Assembly: GCF_007997075.1 (NCBI RefSeq)
Contig: NZ_VORS01000003.1
Location: forward strand, 186,001 to 250,000
Length of the DNA stretch: 64,000 bases
Source: Polaribacter sp. IC073
Lineage (GTDB): Bacteria; Bacteroidota; Bacteroidia; Flavobacteriales; Flavobacteriaceae
Direction of reading: 5' to 3'
The notes beneath the pieces were generated by a model. The model searched no databases, was not told where the DNA came from, and was given only the letters and a program-made list of their open reading frames with translations. Made by a program: the position numbers and the translations under genes. This document shows positions 27,124 to 35,370 of the stretch, in pieces (positions within the stretch are counted from its first letter, which is position 1; each line of letters starts with the position of its first letter).

Positions 27124-28558
27124 ATTGTATACAAATGTTTTTGGGTTCTGTAAAAAAACGCAAGGCTTCAAAACCTCCTTCTCTACCAACCCCAGAATCT
27201 TTTTGTCCGCCAAAAGGTGTTCTTAAATCACGTAACATCCATGTATTTACCCAAACAATTCCTGTGTGTAATTGTTTCGAAAATTGCATCGTTCTGTTTA
27301 AATTATTCGTCCATAATGTTGCTGCCAATCCGTATTTTACATCATTTGCTAAAGTTAAAGCTTCTTCGTCTGTTTTAAAAGACATAATAGTTACAACAGG
27401 TCCAAAAATTTCTTCCTGATTTAATCTGCATTTATTATCAAAAACTTCAATAATAGTAGGTTGTAAATAATAGCCGTTTTCACTTCCTGCTACCTCAACT
27501 TTATTACCTCCAAAAAGAACCTTTCCTCCTTCTTCTTCGGCAATATCTATATAACTTTTTACTTTTTCTAAATGTTGTTTTGAAACCAATGCGCCAATAT
27601 TTGTATCCTTTTTAGTTGGATTTCCAACTTTTAATTGAGATACTTTTTCTACAAAATATTTCTTAAATTTCTCATAGATTTTTTCTTCCACAAAAATTCT
27701 GCTTCCGCACAAACAAATCTGACCTTGATTCGCAAACGAAGAACGGACAGTTGTTGTTATCATTTTCTCATAATTGCAATCGGCAAAAATAATATTCGGA
27801 TTCTTACCGCCTAATTCCAAAGAAATTTTCTTAAACATTGGGGCCGCAACTCTTGCAATGTGAGCGCCCGTTGTTGTACCACCAGTAAATGATATTGCCT
27901 TAATGTTTTTATGTGCTACAATTGCTTGTCCTGTTGAAGGTCCTAAACCATGAATAATATTTAAAACTCCTTTTGGGAGACCAGCTTCATTACAAATTTC
28001 TCCTAATAAAAAAGCGGTCATTGGAGTAATTTCACTTGGTTTAGCAACAACACAATTTCCTGCAGCAATTGCTGGTGCAATTTTCCACGTAAATAAATAC
28101 AAAGGCAAATTCCAAGGAGAAATACAGCCGACAACGCCTATTGGTTGGCGTAAGGTAAAATTCATCGCATTAAACCCAACACTTTCATGAGCTTCTGATG
28201 AAAACTGCGTAATTGCATTTGCAAAAAACTGAAAATTTGCTGCTGCTCTAGGAATGTCTACTTCTGTTGCTAAACTGATTGGCTTTCCGTTGTCTTTTGA
28301 TTCTGCTTTAGCTAAGAAATCTAACTTCTCTAAAATTAAATCAGCTATTTTAGACAAGATTTTACTGCGTTCTTCTAAGGTTGTATTTGACCATTTTAGA
28401 AACGCTTTTTCTGCTGCTTCAACTGCTTTTTCTACATCTTCTTTTGTTGAACTTGGTATTTGACTGTACACTTCTCCATTCGCAGGATTGTAATTATCTA
28501 AATACTTTCCTGCCTCTGGTGCAACCAGTTCTCCGTTGATGTAGTTTTTTATTTTCAT
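27116..28558 (-). CDS. Aldehyde dehydrogenase, probably 2-aminomuconate-6-semialdehyde dehydrogenase
   Basis: A 480-residue NAD-dependent aldehyde dehydrogenase of normal length. The general base Glu is in SLELGGKNPNIIFADC and the nucleophile Cys in FANQGQICLCGSRIFV; GVVGCISPWNLPLYLFTWKIAPAIAAGNCVVAKPSE is the cofactor region. In this operon it should oxidise 2-aminomuconate semialdehyde to 2-aminomuconate. The related ring-cleavage hydroxymuconic semialdehyde dehydrogenases have similar sequences, so the substrate comes from context. Confidence 0.9.
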   Translation of the reverse strand: MKIKNYINGELVAPEAGKYLDNYNPANGEVYSQIPSSTKEDVEKAVEAAEKAFLKWSNTTLEERSKILSKIADLILEKLDFLAKAESKDNGKPISLATEVDIPRAAANFQFFANAITQFSSEAHESVGFNAMNFTLRQPIGVVGCISPWNLPLYLFTWKIAPAIAAGNCVVAKPSEITPMTAFLLGEICNEAGLPKGVLNIIHGLGPSTGQAIVAHKNIKAISFTGGTTTGAHIARVAAPMFKKISLELGGKNPNIIFADCNYEKMITTTVRSSFANQGQICLCGSRIFVEEKIYEKFKKYFVEKVSQLKVGNPTKKDTNIGALVSKQHLEKVKSYIDIAEEEGGKVLFGGNKVEVAGSENGYYLQPTIIEVFDNKCRLNQEEIFGPVVTIMSFKTDEEALTLANDVKYGLAATLWTNNLNRTMQFSKQLHTGIVWVNTWMLRDLRTPFGGQKDSGVGREGGFEALRFFTEPKNICIQYE

Positions 28559-28571
28559 TTCATATCTTAAC

Positions 28572-28604
28572 AGACCTCATCGATTTTTAAAACCTGTGAG
28601 GTCT
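28572..28604. repeat. Palindromic repeat, family A, copy 2
   Basis: AGACCTCATCGATTTT... paired with CCTGTGAGGTCT; the left arm carries mismatches. It lies between the dehydrogenase and RidA genes. Confidence 0.65.
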
Positions 28605-28607
28605 CAA

Positions 28608-29012
28608 TTATTTCTTCTTATACGCAGTAACCTTAATCTCTACCACCAAGTCTGGGTGTGGTAATTGATGCACAGCAACCGTGGTTCTTGTAGGTCCCGT
28701 TTCTTTCTCAAAAAACTCTGCGTAGGCTTTATTATACCCTGCAAAGTCATTCATGTTTACTAGAAACGTAGCAACATCAACTACATCTTTAATGCTTGCC
28801 CCAACTGTTTGTAAATTTTTATCGATATTTTTTAAAACCTCTCTTGTTTGCGTTTCTGCATTCAAGTATTTTGTGCCCATTTCATCAATAATATCTACTC
28901 CAGCAATGGTATTATCTGCTCTTCTAGAACTTGTTCCGGATACGAATATAAAATCGCCCACAACTTTTACATGTGGATATGCGCCTCTTGGTGTTACTTT
29001 TTGTCCTTCCAT
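28608..29012 (-). CDS. RidA-family protein, probable 2-aminomuconate deaminase
   Basis: A 134-residue RidA/YjgF protein. Conserved pieces are [51 protein letters not shown] and the closing [25 protein letters not shown], with the Arg that holds the substrate carboxylate. In aminomuconate clusters RidA-type enzymes remove ammonia from 2-aminomuconate; the position between kmo and the dehydrogenase supports this over the general imine deaminase role. Confidence 0.88.
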   Translation of the reverse strand: MEGQKVTPRGAYPHVKVVGDFIFVSGTSSRRADNTIAGVDIIDEMGTKYLNAETQTREVLKNIDKNLQTVGASIKDVVDVATFLVNMNDFAGYNKAYAEFFEKETGPTRTTVAVHQLPHPDLVVEIKVTAYKKK

Positions 29013-29026
29013 TTTTCTATGTCTGG

Positions 29027-29088
29027 TCGAGCGCAGTCGAGACCTAATTAAAATTTACTCCTTCTAAAAACCTCTCGACTGCGCTCGA
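29027..29088. repeat. Palindromic repeat, family C
   Basis: TCGAGCGCAGTCGAGA and its exact reverse complement, separated by 30 bases, fill the gap between RidA and kmo. It could form a 16-bp hairpin in the operon transcript. Confidence 0.75.
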
Positions 29089-29101
29089 GGAGATATTTTC
29101 A

Positions 29102-30511
29102 TTACATTCCTGCTATTTTATCTTCCTCTAAAATAGTGTTTGTTTCTACAATTACTTTCTCTAAAATAACTTTTAATTCAGCTTTTGTCATATCTAAGTG
29201 CGTGTGGACTTCATCTCCCGAAATTAAATTTAACAAAGCTTTATCTTGCGCTCTACCTCTATTCATCGCTTCATTATACCCTATGTGCTCATTAAAAGTA
29301 ACTAAAGAATATTTAGAAGAATATTCGCTAGGAAATGCTTTTTCCAAATCCATTTCTATCTTTCTTTTTTCTTTAAAAAGTGGATTTGCAACATGGTTTT
29401 TCATCTCATGAAAATTATCAATTGCTAAATCTGCAATGGCGTCTGTATCATGTTTTCTAGCCTTTTGATACGTTTTAAACACGGTTTCCCAATCTCCTAA
29501 ACCTTGATTCAATATTTCATCCAACACAAAAACATCTTCAAAAGAAGCGTTCATTCCTTGTCCGTAAAACGGTACAATTGCATGTGAAGAATCGCCAATT
29601 AACAACGTTTTATCTTGGTAGCTCCAAGGCGAACATTTTACAGTTCCTAAAGGTCCTGTTGGGTTGTTGATAAACTCGGCTGTTATATTCGGAATTAATG
29701 CCAAGGCATCTGGAAATTCTTTTTCGAAAAAGACTGTAATTTTTTCTTCGGAAGTTAAGTTTTCAAAATTAAATTCACCTTCATCATAACTTAGAAACAA
29801 GGTTACGGTGAAACTTCCATCCATGTTTGGCAAGGCAATTAGCATAAAATCGCCACGAGGCCAAATATGCAAATGGGCGTTACTTATTTGATGTTTCCCT
29901 GTTGTATCTGCAGGAATTTCTAGTTCTTTATATCCGTGATTTAAATAATTTTGACCGTAACTAAACAAGAATTTACGTTCAGAAATATAGCTTTTTCTCA
30001 AAGAAGAACCTGCGCCATCTGCTCCAAAAATGACGGTTGCATCCACAGAAAATTCTTCTTTGGTTTTGTAATCTTTAAAATGAGCAATTGCATTTTCGAT
30101 ATCTACATTTTCACATTTTTTATTAAAATGAATATTTACATTCTCATGTTTTTCTGCTTCATCTAATAAAATTGCATTCAAATCTCCTCTAGAAATAGAA
30201 TTGATATATTCATTTTCTCTACCTGAGTAATTGGAAGAAAAGGTATTCCCATCGGTGTCATGCATTAATCGACCATACATCGGAATGCAGATTTTTCTCG
30301 CTTTTTCTTCCATTCCGCACAAACGCAACGCTTTTAGACCTCTGTCTGACAAAGCTAAATTGATGCTTCTTCCCGCAGAAATATCTACTGTTCTTAAATC
30401 TGGTCTACTTTCATAAACTTCTACTTTGTAACCTCTTTGCGCAAGTCTTAAAGCCAACAATGAACCACAAAGTCCTGCTCCAATTATTAATATCTTATCT
30501 TTATTTTTCAT
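29102..30511 (-). CDS. kmo: Kynurenine 3-monooxygenase
   Basis: A 469-residue FAD-dependent hydroxylase. ILIIGAGLCGSLLALRLAQRGYKVEVYESRPDLR is the FAD/NAD(P) fold, SAGRSINLALSDRGLKALR and GADGAGSSLRKSY are the DG and substrate regions, and LLIGDSSHAIVPFYGQGMNASFEDV is the second FAD motif. It hydroxylates L-kynurenine to 3-hydroxykynurenine using NADPH and oxygen. The C-terminal helices that attach the eukaryotic enzyme to mitochondria are not obvious. It follows kynU, with one palindromic repeat between them. Confidence 0.96.
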   Translation of the reverse strand: MKNKDKILIIGAGLCGSLLALRLAQRGYKVEVYESRPDLRTVDISAGRSINLALSDRGLKALRLCGMEEKARKICIPMYGRLMHDTDGNTFSSNYSGRENEYINSISRGDLNAILLDEAEKHENVNIHFNKKCENVDIENAIAHFKDYKTKEEFSVDATVIFGADGAGSSLRKSYISERKFLFSYGQNYLNHGYKELEIPADTTGKHQISNAHLHIWPRGDFMLIALPNMDGSFTVTLFLSYDEGEFNFENLTSEEKITVFFEKEFPDALALIPNITAEFINNPTGPLGTVKCSPWSYQDKTLLIGDSSHAIVPFYGQGMNASFEDVFVLDEILNQGLGDWETVFKTYQKARKHDTDAIADLAIDNFHEMKNHVANPLFKEKRKIEMDLEKAFPSEYSSKYSLVTFNEHIGYNEAMNRGRAQDKALLNLISGDEVHTHLDMTKAELKVILEKVIVETNTILEEDKIAGM

Positions 30512-30530
30512 TTAATTTTCTAGAATTTAA

Positions 30531-30558
30531 ATCTCACAGGTTTTAAATACCTGTGAAG
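30531..30558. repeat. Palindromic repeat, family A, copy 3 (shortened)
   Basis: ATCTCACAGGTTTTAAATACCTGTGAAGT, a shortened copy with arms CTCACAGG and CCTGTGA, in the kynU-kmo gap. Confidence 0.65.
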
Positions 30559-30568
30559 TTTCTTAAAC

Positions 30569-31828
30569 TTATAACAATCCTTTTAAAATTGAAACCATTT
30601 GATACACATCTTCAAAGGAAGTGTACATTGGGGTTGGCGCACAACGAATCACATTTGGTTCTCGCCAGTCTGTAATAACGTGCTTTTCTGTCAGTTTTTT
30701 GTGCAAACTTTTATCCGCATTTTTTACTTGAATTGATAATTGACAACCTCTTTCATTTGGATTGCTAGGTGTAATTATTTTAATATCATCAGAATCAATT
30801 TCATTTATTAAATATTCGAAATAACCCGTTAGTTTTTCTGATTTTTCTATTAAAGCATCCATTCCAACTTCATCAAATAAATCTAATGAAGCTTTAATTG
30901 CTGCCATAGATAATATTGGTGGATTCGATAACTGCCAACCTTCTGCTCCTTCCATCACATCAAAAGGCATTCGCATATTAAAACGGGTTTCTTTGTTATG
31001 GTTCCACCACCCTGCAAAACGCGGTAATTCTTTCTTTTTAGCATGTTTTTCATGCACGAATACCCCTCCTAAACTTCCTGGACCAGAATTTAAATATTTA
31101 TAGGTACACCAAGCTGCAAAATCTACGCCAGAATCATGTAAATTAGGTTGTACATTTCCTGCACCGTGTGCTAAATCTATTCCGACTATGCAGTTTTTTG
31201 AATGTCCGATTGCTGCAATTTTTTTCAAATCTAAAAACTGACCCGTATAGTAGTTTACGCCGCCAATTAATAAAAGTGCAATTTCATCTCCCTGCTTAGA
31301 AACAATTGTTTCTAAATCTTCTATATTTAATAAATATTCTCCTTCTCTTGGTTTCCATTCAATCACATCTTCTTCTGAAAAACCATGAAATTTCAATTGT
31401 GATTGCACAGCATATCGATCTGATGGAAAAGCATCTGATTCTATAACAATTTTATATTTTGATTTTGTGGGCCTGTAAAACGAGACCATTAACAAATGTA
31501 AATTTGCTGTAAGCGTGTTCATTACAACTACCTCAACGGGTTTTGCTCCAACAATTTTCGCCATTTTATCGGTTAATAATTCGTGGTAATTCAACCACGG
31601 ATTCTTTGCTTCAAAATGACCTTCTACACCTAAATTTGCCCAATCGTCTAATTCTTGATTGATGTATTCTTTGGTCGATTTTGGTTGTAATCCTAAAGAA
31701 TTCCCTGTAAAATACAACCAATCATTTCCGTTTTCATCTTTCGGAATGTGAAAACGATTTCGTACATAAGAAAGTGTATCCTCTTTATCTTGCTGCTTCG
31801 CAAATGCTAAATTATTCTGATATTTCAT
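30569..31828 (-). CDS. kynU: Kynureninase
   Basis: A 419-residue PLP enzyme. The PLP-binding Lys is in CTYKYLNSGPGSLGGVFVHE; GIDLAHGAGNVQPNLHD holds the Asp and His that position the cofactor; LYFTGNSLGLQPKST opens the family fold. It cleaves 3-hydroxykynurenine to 3-hydroxyanthranilate and alanine. The open frame begins with TTG at 31831 but the ATG at 31828 is the better start. It is the first gene of the operon. No tryptophan 2,3-dioxygenase or formamidase is in the window. Confidence 0.96.
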   Translation of the reverse strand: MKYQNNLAFAKQQDKEDTLSYVRNRFHIPKDENGNDWLYFTGNSLGLQPKSTKEYINQELDDWANLGVEGHFEAKNPWLNYHELLTDKMAKIVGAKPVEVVVMNTLTANLHLLMVSFYRPTKSKYKIVIESDAFPSDRYAVQSQLKFHGFSEEDVIEWKPREGEYLLNIEDLETIVSKQGDEIALLLIGGVNYYTGQFLDLKKIAAIGHSKNCIVGIDLAHGAGNVQPNLHDSGVDFAAWCTYKYLNSGPGSLGGVFVHEKHAKKKELPRFAGWWNHNKETRFNMRMPFDVMEGAEGWQLSNPPILSMAAIKASLDLFDEVGMDALIEKSEKLTGYFEYLINEIDSDDIKIITPSNPNERGCQLSIQVKNADKSLHKKLTEKHVITDWREPNVIRCAPTPMYTSFEDVYQMVSILKGLL

Positions 31829-31850
31829 CAACTAAAAAAATGAGTGTCTT

Positions 31851-31858
31851 CAAATATA
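31851..31858 (-). promoter_or_regulatory. -7 promoter box of the kynurenine operon
   Basis: TATATTTG on the minus strand, 22 bases before the kynU ATG, matches TAnnTTTG. A -33 box is not clear. Confidence 0.45.
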
Positions 31859-31936
31859 AAACAATCTAAATTTAGAATTAAATTTTATTGAATAAATTAC
31901 TACCTTTATTTTTTATCAATATTGAAAAACAAAACA

Positions 31937-33124
31937 ATGAAATTTCAAAATCTAATACTACTACTAACTATTTTTTTATATGTTTCTTGTAGCAACAATT
32001 CTCTTCGAGTAACAGGTCTAGAAGGTGTAAATAAAAGTATAAAAGCGCAATATGCCCCAGATAAAAGAGTGGCTATTTTTGATATAAAATTTGATAGTTT
32101 GGGGGATAAAATTATTGCATCTGGTATGACAGATTCTAAAGAAGGGTATCAAAAATTATTAGATAGTTTAAAATCTTTAGATGTGCAGTTTATAAATAAT
32201 ATTCGTGTTTTACCAGACACAATTGTTGGTAATAAAATGTTTGCTGTAGCTAGAAACTCTGTAATTAATATTCGTTCTGCACCAAAACATTCTGCAGAAT
32301 TAGGTACACAGGGTTTGTTAGGAATGTCTTTGAAAGTATTAGACAAAGAAGGCGATTTCTATAGAATACAAACTCCTGACAGCTATATTTCTTGGGTAGA
32401 TAGGGGCGGAATTTATAGAATGAACAAAGGTGAATTTGATACTTGGAATGCTTCTAAAAAAGTGATTTTCACAAAGAACTTTGGGTATGTGTATGCTACC
32501 AAAAACAGCAACTCAACAATTGTTTCTGATATTACTTTAGGCGGACTTTTAAAATATGTATCTGAAGACGCTTCTTTTTATGAAGTAAAATATCCTGATA
32601 ACAGAACTGGTTTTATCAAAAAAAGCGAAGGAATTGTGTATGAAAATTGGTTGCAAAAACTACAACCTTCTAAACAAAACATAGAAACTGTTGCAAGAAA
32701 ACTAGAAGGTTTCCCTTATTTATGGGGCGGAACTTCTTCTAAAGGAATAGATTGTAGTGGTTTTACAAAAATGGTGTACTTAATGAATGGTTTTGTAATT
32801 CCTAGAGATGCTTCTCAGCAAATAAATGCAGGTAAAACCGTAGATGCGAGTTTAACTTTTGAAGGTTTAGAAAAAGGAGATTTATTGTTCTTCGGAACAA
32901 AAGCAACAACAACAAAAAAACAACGAGTTACCCATGTTGGTATTTGGTTAGGAAATAATAAAATGGAATTTATTCATTCTGCAGGAAATGTGCATTTTAG
33001 TTCTATGGATTCTACTCAAGCAAATTATGACGAATTTAATAAGAATCGTTATTTAGGAAGCAAGCGTTACCTAGGTATTAAAGACAAAAACATTATCGAT
33101 TTAAAGGAGAAAATAAAATTGTAA
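31937..33124 (+). CDS. NlpC/P60-family cell-wall hydrolase lipoprotein with SH3-like domains
   Basis: A 395-residue lipoprotein (signal LILLLTIFLYVSC). Two bacterial SH3-like domains occupy the middle (ARNSVINIRSAPKHSAELGTQGLLG and a second near VYATKNSNSTIVSDITLGGLL). The C-terminal NlpC/P60 domain has the catalytic Cys in GTSSKGIDCSGFTKMVY, the His in VTHVGIWLG, and a third polar residue near FIHSAGNV. It should cut peptide cross-links in peptidoglycan from the periplasmic side. I prefer the ATG at 31937 over the TTG five codons earlier. Confidence 0.9.
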   Translation: MKFQNLILLLTIFLYVSCSNNSLRVTGLEGVNKSIKAQYAPDKRVAIFDIKFDSLGDKIIASGMTDSKEGYQKLLDSLKSLDVQFINNIRVLPDTIVGNKMFAVARNSVINIRSAPKHSAELGTQGLLGMSLKVLDKEGDFYRIQTPDSYISWVDRGGIYRMNKGEFDTWNASKKVIFTKNFGYVYATKNSNSTIVSDITLGGLLKYVSEDASFYEVKYPDNRTGFIKKSEGIVYENWLQKLQPSKQNIETVARKLEGFPYLWGGTSSKGIDCSGFTKMVYLMNGFVIPRDASQQINAGKTVDASLTFEGLEKGDLLFFGTKATTTKKQRVTHVGIWLGNNKMEFIHSAGNVHFSSMDSTQANYDEFNKNRYLGSKRYLGIKDKNIIDLKEKIKL

Positions 33125-33342
33125 TTAGCGTTAGTGCGCAGAGATTCGCAAAGAGTTTTTGTAGAGTTTCACAGAGGGAACATTTTTATACTTAAAGTAT
33201 TTATTTTTACAGGGGGTATTGCAAGCCACGAAATAATCTCACCTTAATAATTTCATTTCTTATTAAGAACAGCATATTAAAAGACCTCACAGGTTTTAAA
33301 AACCTGTGAGGTCTGGCAATATATAAAAAATTAAAAACGCAA
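33125..33342. other. Non-coding gap with repeat sequences
   Basis: The 218 bases hold no gene. They contain a GCGCAGAGATTCGCAAAGAG / GAGTTTCACAGAGGG stretch resembling a dispersed repeat, and at 33282-33314 a perfect family A palindrome between two convergent genes. Confidence 0.5.
33282..33314. repeat. Palindromic repeat, family A, copy 4 (perfect)
   Basis: AGACCTCACAGGTTTT then AAAACCTGTGAGGTCT, with one central A, a perfect inverted repeat. It can form a hairpin and may end transcription of both convergent genes although no long T-run follows. Confidence 0.8.
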
Positions 33343-35235
33343 TTAATATAACACTCTAAACTTAATAGTGCCTTCTATTTTTCTTAATTCGTCTATAACT
33401 TCTATGTTGTATTCTTTGTCTAAATCTGTAATTACATAACCAACTTTAGGATCTGTAGATAAGTACTGACCTGTAATATTCAAATTATATTCTGCTAAAA
33501 CCTGGTTTATTTTAGCCATAACACCCGGTACATTTTTGTGAATATGTAAAAAACGGTGTGCTTTTGTTTGTCTTGGCAGACGAATGTTCGGAAAATTTAC
33601 AGCATCTACTGTGTTTCCAGAATTTATATATGCCATAATTTTACTCGGCACAAAATCTGCAATATCTCTTTGTGCTTCCTCTGTGCTTCCACCAACATGT
33701 GGCGTTAAAATTACGTTTGATAATCCTTTTAATTCAGTAAGAAATTCGCCGTTCTTTCTTGGCTCTTCAGGATACACATCTACTGCAGCACCTGCTAATT
33801 TTCCGCTTTTTAAAGCAGCTGCTAAATCTTCAATATTCACTACAAATCCGCGTGAAAGATTCACTAAATGCGCGCCATCTTTCATTTGTGAGATTTCTTT
33901 TTCTCCGAAGAAATTTTTATTTGCAGCATTGTCATCAATATGCAACGTAACCACATCAGAAACTTCTAATAGTTCTTTTAAAGTATCCATCTTTGTTGCA
34001 TTTCCTAATGACAACTTGTCTTCAACATCATAATAACAAACATCCATTCCTAAAGCTTCTGCTAAAATTGATAATTGCTTACCAATATTACCGTAACCAA
34101 CAATTCCTAGTTTTTTACCACGAACTTCTCTAGAACCTTCTGCGGTTTTGTTCCACTGCCCATTATGAATCTCTGTACTTCTTTGAAAAACACTACGCAT
34201 TAGCATAATAATTTCTCCGATTGCTAATTCTACAACAGAACGTGTATTACTATAAGGTGCGTTAAAAACAACAACCCCGTTTTCTTTACACGCTTCTAAG
34301 TCTATTTGTTTTGTACCAATACAAAATGCACTTACAACCATTAATTTTTCGGCAGCCTCTACAACCCTTTTGGTTACGTTTGTTTTAGAACGAATTCCTA
34401 AAACGTGCACCTCTTTTATTTTCTCTATTAGTTCGTCTTCAGACAAACTTTTAGAAACGGTTTCTACAGAAAAGCCATCTTTAGATAACTTTTTAAAAGC
34501 ATCTGGATGTACGTTTTCTAATAATAAAATTTTAATTCTGTTCTTTGGGTATGAGATATTTCTTGGCAAATCGTTTACGTATAAAAATTCATCTAAATTC
34601 GGAGCAATATGGTCTGCTTTTTCTGTAGTTTTTACTCTAGAAACATTTTCTGTATATGCAAAAAATTTATCCGCTACACCTGCTTCTCGAGTTACATAAT
34701 CACTATAACCATCTCCAATTACTTGTATTTCTCCTTCTAAATTCATGTCTTTTAAACATTGAATTTTTCCATTGTGTTTTGATAACGGATTATTCGCATC
34801 AAAACCAATAATTTCACCGTCTTCTGCAAACTCAAATGTATTTGCAAACACTCTTTCAGAAGGGATATTGTATTCTTTTACAATAGGATCTATAAATTCT
34901 TTAAATCCGCAGGAAATCACATAAATATCCGCTGCAAAATCTGCGAAAAACTCTTTATTTCTTTCTATGGATTTAGAGACTTGCTTTTTTAAAGCAACCA
35001 CTAAGTTCGTTAAATCTGCTTTATTAGCTTTTAATAATTCAATTCTTCTTTCTAGAGATTCTGTAAATGAGATTTCACCATCAATTCCTAAGTTCGTAAT
35101 GGCTATAATCTCTTGAATTATAGCGTCTTTTCGGGGATTGTCTTTCAATGTTATTTCCGCCAAAACATCTAAAGCCTCTACTCTTGTTAATGTACTGTCA
35201 AAATCGAAAATATAATTTCTTTTTGTGGTTATCAT
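33343..35235 (-). CDS. serA: Fused phosphoserine phosphatase-like / phosphoglycerate dehydrogenase (SerB-SerA)
   Basis: A 630-residue fusion. Residues 1-220 are a HAD phosphatase: IFDFDSTLTRVEAL (Asp11, Asp13), VISCGF and GDGYSDYVTREAG. The rest is E. coli-type 3-phosphoglycerate dehydrogenase: VVSAFCIGTKQIDLEACKENGVVVFNAPYSNTRSVVELAIG, NAD motif GIVGYGNIGKQL, catalytic His in LTPHVGGSTEEAQRD, and a C-terminal ACT domain for serine feedback. The two parts would perform the first and third steps of serine synthesis; the transaminase SerC is elsewhere. The GDGYSD loop differs from the usual GDGAND of SerB. Confidence 0.9.
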   Translation of the reverse strand: MITTKRNYIFDFDSTLTRVEALDVLAEITLKDNPRKDAIIQEIIAITNLGIDGEISFTESLERRIELLKANKADLTNLVVALKKQVSKSIERNKEFFADFAADIYVISCGFKEFIDPIVKEYNIPSERVFANTFEFAEDGEIIGFDANNPLSKHNGKIQCLKDMNLEGEIQVIGDGYSDYVTREAGVADKFFAYTENVSRVKTTEKADHIAPNLDEFLYVNDLPRNISYPKNRIKILLLENVHPDAFKKLSKDGFSVETVSKSLSEDELIEKIKEVHVLGIRSKTNVTKRVVEAAEKLMVVSAFCIGTKQIDLEACKENGVVVFNAPYSNTRSVVELAIGEIIMLMRSVFQRSTEIHNGQWNKTAEGSREVRGKKLGIVGYGNIGKQLSILAEALGMDVCYYDVEDKLSLGNATKMDTLKELLEVSDVVTLHIDDNAANKNFFGEKEISQMKDGAHLVNLSRGFVVNIEDLAAALKSGKLAGAAVDVYPEEPRKNGEFLTELKGLSNVILTPHVGGSTEEAQRDIADFVPSKIMAYINSGNTVDAVNFPNIRLPRQTKAHRFLHIHKNVPGVMAKINQVLAEYNLNITGQYLSTDPKVGYVITDLDKEYNIEVIDELRKIEGTIKFRVLY

Positions 35236-35272
35236 TTATAAAACCTTTGTTGATTTATTTACGGTAAATCTA

Positions 35273-35300
35273 CAAATATAGTAGGTTATTAAAAAGCAAA
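35273..35300 (-). promoter_or_regulatory. Promoter of the SerB-SerA gene
   Basis: On the minus strand TTTG (35300-35297) then 16 bases then TATATTTG (35280-35273), a good -7 box with a slightly short spacer. Confidence 0.4.
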
Positions 35301-35370
35301 TTTAAAGTTTTATGATATCTCTTAAAATACCATATAATACCCCTCAAGTTGATAAAATTTGTCTTTAAAA

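Noticed and set aside
26905..27213. Long form of the small protein (102 residues)
   Set aside because: It would overlap the aldehyde dehydrogenase gene by 98 bases and add an N-terminus that is merely the other frame of the dehydrogenase's conserved end.
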